This document shows positions 1 to 5,463 of a stretch of 9,400 nt of DNA, in pieces (the stretch's first letter is position 1; each line of letters starts with the position of its first letter). The stretch lies in contig LGET01000050.1 in the NCBI GenBank assembly GCA_001507935.1, positions 1-9,400 on the forward strand, in the 5' to 3' direction. The position numbers and the translations under genes are program-made. This DNA comes from Thermococcales archaeon 44_46 (GTDB lineage: Archaea; Methanobacteriota_B; Thermococci; Thermococcales; Thermococcaceae). A model generated the notes under the pieces. It saw only the letters and a program-made list of their open reading frames with translations, did no database searches and was not told where the DNA came from.

Positions 1-166
1 TTTCGCTGATTGCTCTTGCACTTTCTTCAGGAATGTTGCCAACTTTTGCGTGAGCCCTTGCAAGGGCGGCTTCCACATCAAGAAGTTTCTGGAGTTTATT
101 TTCCTCTTCCCAGATGCGTTTCATCTCTTCACTACCATACCTGTAATCAATCGGATGAATGGCCAT
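1..166 (-). CDS. purB: Adenylosuccinate lyase, N-terminal part (runs off left edge)
   Basis: Only the first 55 codons are present. The reading frame begins MAIHPIDYRYGSEEMKRIWE and continues with a helical stretch containing LLDVEAALARAHAKVGNIPE. This matches the conserved N-terminus of archaeal and bacterial adenylosuccinate lyases (fumarase/aspartase superfamily). The enzyme acts twice in purine synthesis, splitting fumarate from SAICAR and from adenylosuccinate. The catalytic residues and the signature loop lie outside the window and cannot be checked. The start is supported by GGTGA five bases upstream on the minus strand (171-175) and a TATA-like box at 196-204. The gene is divergent from alba. 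The family call rests on recognising the N-terminal sequence. Confidence 0.88.
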   Translation of the reverse strand, partial: MAIHPIDYRYGSEEMKRIWEEENKLQKLLDVEAALARAHAKVGNIPEESARAISE

Positions 167-170
167 TGTA

Positions 171-208
171 TCACCAGCTTTTTGTAATAATCAACCTTAA
201 AAAGATTT
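171..208 (-). promoter_or_regulatory. Promoter and ribosome site of purB
   Basis: Read on the minus strand, AAATC (BRE-like) is followed by TTTTTAAGG (TATA-like, about 196-204). This puts the expected transcript start near 175, giving a very short leader that holds GGTGA at 171-175 just before the ATG at 166-164. Inferred from spacing and composition only. Confidence 0.5.
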
Positions 209-285
209 TCTAATACACACAAAAATGTCAAAACTAAAACTCGGTTTCTTGGGTTTTTATGGCATATCTGGAAACCCGAGCATTC

Positions 286-343
286 AACCGAAAAGTATTT
301 AACCACATATCCAAAGTTTGCTATTGACAAAACTTTCGGAGGG
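286..343 (+). promoter_or_regulatory. Promoter and ribosome site of alba
   Basis: A purine-rich BRE-like CGAAAA is followed by a TATA box AGTATTTAA at 294-302. The expected transcript start is near 323. A strong Shine-Dalgarno GGAGGG at 338-343 lies 8 bases before the ATG at 352. This decides the start in favour of 352 rather than the in-frame GTG at 343, which sits within or beside the ribosome site itself. Confidence 0.65.
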
Positions 344-351
344 TGTCAAAA

Positions 352-627
352 ATGGCAGAGGAGCATGTTGTCTTCATAGGAAAGAAGCCTGTTATGAACT
401 ATGTATTGGCCGTAATAACCCAGTTCAACGAGGGTGCAAAGGAAGTTAGCATCAGAGCAAGGGGTAGGGCTATCAGCAGGGCCGTTGACGTTGCAGAGAT
501 CGTCAGAAACAGGTTCCTTCCAGAGGTTAGGGTTAAGGAGATAAAGATCGGCACAGAGGAGCTCCCAACAGCTGACGGAAGAACAGCCAACACCTCAACA
601 ATTGAGATCATCCTCGAGAAGCCATGA
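352..627 (+). CDS. albA: DNA/RNA-binding chromatin protein Alba
   Basis: A 91-residue protein of the usual Alba length. It begins [20 protein letters not shown] and carries the family's hallmark N-terminal lysine pair (K11-K12 in the [10 protein letters not shown] motif). In Sulfolobus Alba the equivalent lysines bind nucleic acid and can be acetylated. The middle shows the conserved '[19 protein letters not shown]' segment and the C-terminus ends in a beta strand ([10 protein letters not shown]), as expected for the IF3-C-like fold. Alba dimers coat archaeal chromosomal DNA and also bind RNA. Transcription is apparently monocistronic, with its own TATA box and a pyrimidine-rich end. A longer form starting at GTG 343 would add three residues but would use the Shine-Dalgarno as coding sequence, so it is less likely. 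Confidence 0.96.
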   Translation: MAEEHVVFIGKKPVMNYVLAVITQFNEGAKEVSIRARGRAISRAVDVAEIVRNRFLPEVRVKEIKIGTEELPTADGRTANTSTIEIILEKP

Positions 628-652
628 ATTTAGTTTTTCTTTCCTTTTCATA
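628..652 (+). terminator. T-rich terminator after alba
   Basis: Immediately after the alba stop there is a run dominated by T (tagtttttctttccttttc, about 631-649). Archaeal RNA polymerase terminates at such oligo-T tracts without needing a hairpin. Position and composition are the only evidence. Confidence 0.5.
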
Positions 653-689
653 ACTTTACCCTGTTTTGCTTCAATCCCTTTTGAAGTGA

Positions 690-707
690 AAACAAAGGTT
701 TTTAATA
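690..707 (+). promoter_or_regulatory. Promoter of the ArsR-type membrane regulator
   Basis: AACAAAGG (BRE-like) precedes a TATA-like TTTTTAATA at about 699-707. The expected transcript start is near 729, only about 9 bases before the ATG at 738. The leader is therefore very short and has at most a weak GGTG ribosome site (728-731). Confidence 0.55.
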
Positions 708-737
708 ATTCATTGTCAGATATTCTTGGTGCAGTAA

Positions 738-1334
738 ATGGAATTTGAGATAATCGATGTTGGTGATGAGAAAGCTAAGGAGCTTGCTCAAATTCTCACA
801 AATGAAACTTCGCTTCTAATATTGAGACTTCTGCAAGAGAGGACTCTTTCGATGTCAGAAATAGCAAAGGAGCTCGGACTCCCAATGTCAACCGTTTCTT
901 ATCACCTAGATAAAATGACGAGGGTAGGGCTTGTTGAGATAGCGGGGAAAAAGTACGGCAAGAGATTACAAGAGGTGAAGCTTTACAGGGCTGCATCAAA
1001 GCCAATTCTTCTGCTTCCTAGAGGAATGTCAGTTAAAAAACGTTTTCTAGGAGTTCTTGAGAAAATACAGATTATAAGCTTGGGAATAGCCGGGCTTCTA
1101 GCTTCGGGAGTTTATGTACTATTTGACAGGCTCCTCCAAGAAGAACCCCAGTTAGCTGCCAAGAATGCAACATACGCTATTGAACGAGCCCCTTCTCCAG
1201 GGCTTGAGGATATTAACGAAACGGTTACACCCAAGTTAGTTGAGAGTTCACCAATACCATACATTTTGGCGATTTTAGTATTTATGGTAGGATTTTTCTT
1301 AATTTCTCGATACCTAATGAAAAAGAAAATTTAA
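738..1334 (+). CDS. ArsR-type winged-helix regulator with two membrane segments
   Basis: A 198-residue protein with a DNA-binding domain at the N-terminus and a membrane anchor at the C-terminus. Residues about 15-85 read as an ArsR-like winged helix: helix-turn-helix in the segment SMSEIAKELGLPMSTVSYHL (39-58), then a basic wing around 64-84. Residues about 110-129 and 173-192 are hydrophobic enough to span the membrane, and the second is followed by the basic tail RYLMKKKI. The topology would put the DNA-binding domain and C-terminus in the cytoplasm. A loop of about 43 residues (130-172) would face outside and could act as a sensor; it carries two N-x-T/S sequons (near 143 and 160). The start is the first ATG after a TATA box at the right distance. 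No ligand, target or partner is evident. It seems to have its own promoter, and the neighbours do not reveal its regulon. Confidence 0.82.
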   Translation: MEFEIIDVGDEKAKELAQILTNETSLLILRLLQERTLSMSEIAKELGLPMSTVSYHLDKMTRVGLVEIAGKKYGKRLQEVKLYRAASKPILLLPRGMSVKKRFLGVLEKIQIISLGIAGLLASGVYVLFDRLLQEEPQLAAKNATYAIERAPSPGLEDINETVTPKLVESSPIPYILAILVFMVGFFLISRYLMKKKI

Positions 1335-1339
1335 TCCCA

Positions 1340-1385
1340 AAACATTTTTAAGTTTCTTATCGTAGTTCAATATGAATCAGGAGGG
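1340..1385 (+). promoter_or_regulatory. Promoter and start-deciding ribosome site of the CBS protein
   Basis: A TATA-like box CATTTTTAAG lies at about 1343-1352, predicting a transcript start near 1372. A strong Shine-Dalgarno AGGAGGG at 1379-1385 lies 7 bases before ATG 1393. The in-frame ATG at 1372 sits at or near the inferred transcript start and upstream of the Shine-Dalgarno, so 1393 is the better start. Confidence 0.6.
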
Positions 1386-1392
1386 AATAACA

Positions 1393-1926
1393 ATGATGCC
1401 CAAAATTACTGTGGAGCAAATAGTTAAAAGGAAGGCAGTTGTTGTTAGACCAACCGAAACTGTTGAAAAAGTTGCGAAAATTCTCGCAAGGAACAAAGTA
1501 AGCAGTGCGGTTGTTATGGACAAAGACGAGATAATAGGTATCGTTACGGACAGAGACATTCTCAACAAGGTAGTTGCCAAGGGGAAGAATCCCAAAGAGG
1601 TAAAAATCAGCGAGATAATGACAAAAGACCCCATAACGATAGAATACGACTATGACATTCAGGATGCCATCGAGCTTATGATGGAAAAAGGAGTGAGGAG
1701 GCTCCTAGTAACAAAGCTTGGAATGCCAATGGGATTTGTAACAGCGGCAGATCTCCTTGCAGCGGTAAATACTTACAATCACAAGGAAGAGGAAGCTGAA
1801 AAAGAAGAGGGAGAAGTCTATGGGATATGTGAGGTCTGTGGGCAGTATGCTCAGCTCCACAGGGTTGTCCACGAAGGCTATGAAAGATGGGTCTGCGAGA
1901 GCTGCAAAGACATGCTTGAAGGTTGA
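1393..1926 (+). CDS. CBS-domain pair protein with C-terminal zinc ribbon
   Basis: A 177-residue soluble protein. Two CBS repeats form a Bateman module at about residues 7-62 and 74-127. Each ends with the typical nucleotide-contact motif, GIVTDRDI (49-56) and GFVTAADL (114-121), of the GxxT/SxxD type that binds the ribose of adenine nucleotides in this family. An acidic linker rich in E and K (131-141) leads to a small zinc ribbon with two CxxC pairs, C146/C149 and C168/C171. Such proteins are usually adenylate-sensing regulators, and the ribbon could bind a protein partner or nucleic acid. No enzyme domain is fused, so the target is unknown. The start was taken at ATG 1393 because of AGGAGGG just upstream; an upstream in-frame ATG at 1372 would add seven residues. 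The gene has its own promoter and is followed by the promoter of the proteasome gene. Confidence 0.88.
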   Translation: MMPKITVEQIVKRKAVVVRPTETVEKVAKILARNKVSSAVVMDKDEIIGIVTDRDILNKVVAKGKNPKEVKISEIMTKDPITIEYDYDIQDAIELMMEKGVRRLLVTKLGMPMGFVTAADLLAAVNTYNHKEEEAEKEEGEVYGICEVCGQYAQLHRVVHEGYERWVCESCKDMLEG

Positions 1927-1973
1927 ATACTCCTTCGATTATTTTTAAATCCGCTTTAGCTTAGCTTATATTC

Positions 1974-2018
1974 CCAAAGGTTTAAAACTCTTCTAAGGAA
2001 TACACATCTAGAGGTGAG
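1974..2018 (+). promoter_or_regulatory. Promoter and ribosome site of the proteasome beta gene
   Basis: CCAAAG (BRE-like) followed by GTTTAAAAC (TATA, about 1980-1988) gives an expected transcript start near 2009. The ribosome site GAGGTGAG at 2011-2018 is 5 bases before ATG 2024. A second AT-rich box (ATTATTTTTAAAT, about 1938-1950) upstream may be the terminator of the CBS gene or an alternative promoter. Confidence 0.6.
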
Positions 2019-2023
2019 AGGAT

Positions 2024-2623
2024 ATGGAAAAGAAAACCGGAACAACCACTGTTGGAATTAAATTGAAAGATGGAGTAGTATTGGCAGCGGATACTCAAGC
2101 TTCTCTCGATCACATGGTGGAGACACTCAACATAAAGAAAATTTTGCCAATAACTGACAGGATAGCAATAACAACCGCGGGAAGCGTCGGAGATTTGCAG
2201 GCTTTAGCGAGAATGCTCGAAGCTGAAGCGAGGTATTACCAGTTTACCTGGGGAAAACCAATGACAGCAAAGGCTATGGCAAACCTTCTTAGCAACATAC
2301 TCAACGAGAGCAAATGGTTCCCCTACATGGTGCAAATAATCATCGGCGGCTACGTTGAGGAGCCAACACTTGCAAGCCTCGATCCTTTGGGAGGGCTTAT
2401 CTTTGATAACTACACTGCAACGGGCTCTGGGAGTCCGTTTGCAATAGCGATACTTGAAAACGGGTACAAGGAAGATATGACAATCGAAGAGGCTAGAGAA
2501 TTGGCTATAAGGGCAGTCAGGACAGCGGGTAAGAGAGATGTTTACACAGGAGAAAGGAAAATTCAAGTGGTTACAATAACCAAAGATGGCATGAAGGAAG
2601 AATTCGTCGAGTTTAAGGAGTGA
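2024..2623 (+). CDS. psmB: Archaeal 20S proteasome beta subunit (PsmB2-like)
   Basis: A 199-residue beta subunit of the self-compartmentalised 20S proteasome, an N-terminal nucleophile threonine peptidase. The six-residue propeptide MEKKTG ends in glycine before TTTVG, so autocleavage would expose Thr7 as the catalytic Thr1. With that numbering the other active-site residues are present: Asp23 is mature D17 (in AADTQAS) and Lys39 is mature K33 (in NIKKI). The conserved AGSVGD segment and the TGSGS loop are also present. Thermococcales carry two beta genes; the AADTQAS and YYQFTWGKP segments resemble the one I recall as beta-2 in Pyrococcus, rather than the AADRRAS type. It assembles with alpha subunits and is fed by an AAA ATPase such as PAN, neither of which is encoded here. 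The start is fixed by GAGGTGAG. A peptidase gene follows after 22 bp, likely on the same transcript. Confidence 0.97.
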   Translation: MEKKTGTTTVGIKLKDGVVLAADTQASLDHMVETLNIKKILPITDRIAITTAGSVGDLQALARMLEAEARYYQFTWGKPMTAKAMANLLSNILNESKWFPYMVQIIIGGYVEEPTLASLDPLGGLIFDNYTATGSGSPFAIAILENGYKEDMTIEEARELAIRAVRTAGKRDVYTGERKIQVVTITKDGMKEEFVEFKE

Positions 2624-2645
2624 TTTTTGCATTTCTGGTGGTTAA

Positions 2646-3737
2646 ATGAGGAACAAATCTCTCCTTGCCCTTTTTCTCATAGGCATTTTCTTTATTGCGT
2701 TTTTGTATCACAACTACTCCTATCCAAGCGAAGATGCTCAGCAAGTGCTTCAGATAGCCTCCAACATATCGAAAGAAGTTGAGGAAATAAGAGGACTTAG
2801 TTTTAAGGAGAATCCAAAAATAATTGTCCTTACTAAGGAAGAAGCCCTTAAAAAATGGGGTCCAAGCAGAGAGGATTACCAAGAGATCAAAAAGTGGGAA
2901 CTAATATACAAGATGACCTTTCTTGTTCCGCCCGACTATAACCTCACAAAAACAAGAGAAAAAGAAACTGCCTCATGGATAGCAGTTACCTCCGGGAATA
3001 AAGTTTACATAATCTCGGAAAACTTTTTTAAAACAGGAGATACCGCCAAAAGAGTTCTGGCTCATGAATTTACCCATGTGATACAAAAGCAGTACTTCGA
3101 CCCAAAGTACCCAGAAACACTTGACGGTAGCCTTGCTATTAAAGCCCTAATTGAGGGTGATGCAGACTTAACTGCCGACCTTTATTGCAAGAAGCACGGC
3201 ATCAGAATAGAAAAAATAACCTCCTTATACCTCAAAGACCCTCCCATAAACTTTGGGTACTTTCCCTATGTTTTTGGTGACAAATTCGTCGAGTACCTCT
3301 ACCAAAAAGGAGGTTGGGAGCTTGTTAATGAAGCCTACACCAATCCACCACAAACAACCCAGCAGATAATGCATCCAGAACTTTATTTAGCCAAAGTTCT
3401 TCCCCAAGAAGTAGAGATAAGCTTAGGCAGGGATTACAGAATAATCCACGAAGATCGACTCGGGGAGTTCTATTTCTATCTCCTTCTTGTGACTAATGGC
3501 GTAGACCAAGAAGAAGCTTCAAGAATATCTATAGCATGGCGGGGAGATAGAATAATCCTAGCGGAAAACTCCACACACTATCTGGTGATATGGAAGAGCC
3601 TTTGGAACGATGATAGAGCTCTTCAGGAAATCCAAAACCTTCTCACTAAAAAGGCTAATGAGTCAACCAAAGTGGAAGCCCAAGTAACGGTTAGTGGAAA
3701 TGAGCTTATGCTTAAAACAATACTACCAAAACAATAG
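2646..3737 (+). CDS. Membrane-anchored HEXXH metallopeptidase-like protein
   Basis: A 363-residue protein that I recognise only at fold level. A hydrophobic segment at residues about 5-22 after a short basic N-terminus (MRNK) is a signal anchor or uncleaved signal peptide. I see no lipobox, and the rest should face outside the cell. The zinc-binding motif HEFTH is at 140-144, with His140 and His144 as ligands and Glu141 as the catalytic base. Sixteen residues later, ALIEGDADLTADLYC offers Glu160 as a plausible third ligand, in a gluzincin-like arrangement. The remaining ~190 residues have no motif I know. The start is the ATG preceded by GGTGG (2637-2641). It begins 22 bp after the proteasome beta stop with no visible promoter or terminator between them, so it is likely co-transcribed. 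Substrate and exact family are unknown; enzymatic activity is inferred from the motif alone. Confidence 0.78.
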   Translation: MRNKSLLALFLIGIFFIAFLYHNYSYPSEDAQQVLQIASNISKEVEEIRGLSFKENPKIIVLTKEEALKKWGPSREDYQEIKKWELIYKMTFLVPPDYNLTKTREKETASWIAVTSGNKVYIISENFFKTGDTAKRVLAHEFTHVIQKQYFDPKYPETLDGSLAIKALIEGDADLTADLYCKKHGIRIEKITSLYLKDPPINFGYFPYVFGDKFVEYLYQKGGWELVNEAYTNPPQTTQQIMHPELYLAKVLPQEVEISLGRDYRIIHEDRLGEFYFYLLLVTNGVDQEEASRISIAWRGDRIILAENSTHYLVIWKSLWNDDRALQEIQNLLTKKANESTKVEAQVTVSGNELMLKTILPKQ

Positions 3738-3823
3738 GTGTTCTCTTATGTCTAGTTTTGTACTGTTCCCCTCGAGGTACTCGTCCGGGCAGATAACGGG
3801 AAAAGTTTCTTCACAAGCTTAAG

Positions 3824-3882
3824 CTGAAAAGGAAACCTGTTTCAGAAGAAAAAATAAGCTGCTGGGATTTTTGACGACTTCT
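3824..3882 (+). other. Two adjacent potential hairpins in the 3738-3925 gap
   Basis: In the 188-bp gap after the peptidase gene, CTGAAAAGG (3824-3832) pairs with CCT (3836-3838) and TTTCAG (3840-3845), giving a 9-bp stem with a three-base AAA loop and one bulged G. Directly after, AGAAG (3844-3848) can pair with CTTCT (3878-3882), and AAAAAT (3850-3855) with ATTTTT (3867-3872), enclosing a GC-rich loop. The T run at 3868-3872 could end the upstream transcript. This could be a terminator region or a small structured RNA; no known RNA family is recognised. Confidence 0.3.
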
Positions 3883-3884
3883 AT

Positions 3885-3903
3885 CCGCGGAAAGATTTAT
3901 AAG
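3885..3903 (+). promoter_or_regulatory. Promoter of the PAPS-reductase-like gene, leaderless
   Basis: CGCGGAAAG (BRE-like) precedes a good TATA box ATTTATAAG at 3895-3903. About 25 bases downstream falls at 3924, one or two bases before the ATG at 3926. No Shine-Dalgarno lies between them, so the transcript is probably leaderless. Confidence 0.65.
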
Positions 3904-3925
3904 TTCTCTTTTTGAACATCCCCTC

Positions 3926-5197
3926 ATGTTCAATGTCATAGTCAGGGCGAGGAAAGACTCCAAGGCGGTTAAATATATAAATGAGCGAAACTATGGCGGT
4001 TTTCTGAAGGTCTCAAGTCTCGGCGGTGGAAGGAGATTTGAAGAAGTAGAAGATAAGCTTAAAGAGGTCTTAGAGCATCCTTACATTCCCATTCTTCTCT
4101 TTGGGGAAAAGGAGAAGGAGTTAATGAGAGATGTCATAAGGTTTGTTATGGAAACGGAAAGACCCTTCTATGCACGCTCATTGAGAACCAAAAAGGTCAG
4201 AAACATGAGGGTTGATGAGCTTTATGCCAACCTTGAGGAGATAAAGGCACGCTTTAGGCTAGGACTTGAATGGAAAGAAACCTACGTCCTCAACCCCAAA
4301 AATACATTCGGAATTGAGATACACCCGGATTACGACCTGTATCTGGCTGTTGGAGATGACTTTAGGAAGTCCATGAAAGAAATCCTCGATGTAGACCTTG
4401 GGGAGACTTCTCTTGTACTAAGAAAGCTCTTAAACCAAGAGGTCTACTTTTCTGGCCCAAACAAAGTTGCTGAAGTGAGCAAAAAGCTTGGAGTGCTTAC
4501 TGAAGTCTTATGGAAATGTCCCTGTACTGAAGATGTATCTCTCGAATCGATCATTGAGGCGAACAAAGGATATATTGAAGCATTTGTGGAAGCCAGCATG
4601 ACCTTTCTGAGGCAGTTTGAGGGATACGATATAATCGTGCCGTGGAGTGGGGGTAAAGACTCAACAGCTACACTTATACTTGCTAGCGAGGTATTTAGAA
4701 AAGTTAGCGCGGTTTATGTTCATATGGAGTATGAGATGCCTGAAACTGAGGATTACGTAGAGAAAGTTGCTAAAAAGCTTGGTGTGGAACTCATTAAGGT
4801 TGATGTCCCAATGCCCATAGACAAATTTGGAATGCCCTCTCATAGGAACAGATGGTGTACAAAGATGAAGGTAGAGGCACTCTACAGTGTGGTAAAAGAA
4901 TTCGAAAATCCCATTATTGTTGTTGGCGATAGGGACAGTGAGAGCGCCAAGAGGAGGTTAAAACCACCGGTCATCGAGAGGAAAACTCAATTTGGTAAAA
5001 TTTTGGAGATTATGCCGATAAAGTTCTGGAGCGGAATGATGGTTCAGCTCTTCATTCTTATGAGAGGGTTTAAACTCCATCCACTCTATTATGAAGGCTT
5101 TTATCGCCTTGGTTGTACAATTTGTCCGAGCTTAGCAGAGTGGGAAGTTGAACTGCTGAAAAGAAGAGGAATAAAGAATCTTCCCAAAGGCTACTGA
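3926..5197 (+). CDS. PAPS-reductase-like PP-loop ATP-pyrophosphatase family protein
   Basis: A 423-residue protein. The C-terminal half (about 230-405) is a PAPS reductase/PP-loop domain: the pyrophosphate-binding loop PWSGGKDSTATL has SGGKDST at 241-247, followed by RNRWCTKMKVEAL (308-319), GDRDSESAKR (334-343, matching the GxRxxES motif of PAPS reductases) and GCTICP (396-401). The first ~230 residues form an N-terminal extension of unknown fold with a KCPC motif (C198, C200). Cysteines 311, 397 and 400 could hold an iron-sulfur cluster, but the CC pair of classical APS reductases is CT here. The reaction is therefore uncertain: sulfonucleotide reduction, or sulfur or nucleotidyl transfer to another substrate such as RNA. 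No sulfate-assimilation genes (sulfurylase, APS kinase) sit beside it, which argues against assuming simple sulfate reduction. It is monocistronic, apparently leaderless, and starts at the first ATG after the TATA box. Confidence 0.8.
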   Translation: MFNVIVRARKDSKAVKYINERNYGGFLKVSSLGGGRRFEEVEDKLKEVLEHPYIPILLFGEKEKELMRDVIRFVMETERPFYARSLRTKKVRNMRVDELYANLEEIKARFRLGLEWKETYVLNPKNTFGIEIHPDYDLYLAVGDDFRKSMKEILDVDLGETSLVLRKLLNQEVYFSGPNKVAEVSKKLGVLTEVLWKCPCTEDVSLESIIEANKGYIEAFVEASMTFLRQFEGYDIIVPWSGGKDSTATLILASEVFRKVSAVYVHMEYEMPETEDYVEKVAKKLGVELIKVDVPMPIDKFGMPSHRNRWCTKMKVEALYSVVKEFENPIIVVGDRDSESAKRRLKPPVIERKTQFGKILEIMPIKFWSGMMVQLFILMRGFKLHPLYYEGFYRLGCTICPSLAEWEVELLKRRGIKNLPKGY

Positions 5198-5454
5198 GGA
5201 AGGCAGATTATAGCTCTTAGATGGAAAAATATTCTGCTCCAGCTTATGAAGAAGCTAGATACAATCCCTATGGTTCCTCCCTTAAATCATCTCACTTTGG
5301 GACAAATCACGAGGATTACTAAGCATTTCTTGAATGTTTTTCAGTTTTCTCTTGCTCATACCGAAGAGTTCACGCCAGAAACTTGCATCATTAAACAAAA
5401 ATAGTTATAAATGCCAAAATTCAAACACTATTCGCCTAAATCAAATATTTTGAG
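5198..5454. other. 257-bp intergenic gap with only doubtful small ORFs
   Basis: This gap contains a T/C-rich stretch (about 5327-5353) that may terminate the PAPS-reductase-like transcript. It has a short inverted repeat AGCTT...AAGCT (5241-5255) and the promoter of the next gene at its right end. Two small overlapping ORFs exist: plus 5221-5322 (33 codons, beginning MEKYSAPAYEE, no ribosome site) and minus 5282-5398 (38 codons from a TTG, containing FWRELFGMSKRKLKN). Neither has convincing expression signals, so I do not call either a gene. Confidence 0.4.
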
Positions 5455-5458
5455 GTGA
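5397..5458 (+). promoter_or_regulatory. Promoter and ribosome site of the cDPGS-like gene
   Basis: An A-rich BRE-like stretch precedes the TATA box AGTTATAAA at about 5403-5411, so the transcript should start near 5432. The ribosome site GAGGTGAT at about 5452-5459 lies just before ATG 5464. The in-frame GTG at 5455 is part of this ribosome site and is not the likely start. Confidence 0.62.
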
Positions 5459-5463
5459 TAGAA

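Noticed and set aside
343..351. In-frame GTG start for Alba, three codons upstream of ATG 352.
   Set aside because: It overlaps the strong GGAGGG ribosome site at 338-343 and would have no ribosome site of its own; ATG 352 gives the usual Alba N-terminus.
1372..1392. In-frame ATG at 1372 for the CBS protein.
   Set aside because: It lies upstream of AGGAGGG (1379-1385) and at the inferred transcript start; the ribosome site points to ATG 1393.
1955..1968. Tandem TTAGC repeats (TTTAGCTTAGCTTA).
   Set aside because: Only about two and a half copies of a five-base unit in an AT-rich promoter region; likely chance.
2204..2632. A 142-codon minus-strand ORF across the proteasome beta gene.
   Set aside because: It lies opposite intact conserved proteasome coding sequence; its composition (many C, H and S) is unlike the neighbours and no start signals are seen.
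5198..5454. Possible box C/D guide RNA, because of the ATGA and GATGATT-like words on either strand.
   Set aside because: No properly spaced set of C, D', C' and D boxes (RUGAUGA and CUGA) could be assembled.
5455..5463. In-frame GTG start for the cDPGS-like gene.
   Set aside because: The GTG is part of the ribosome site GAGGTGAT; ATG 5464 is correctly spaced from it.
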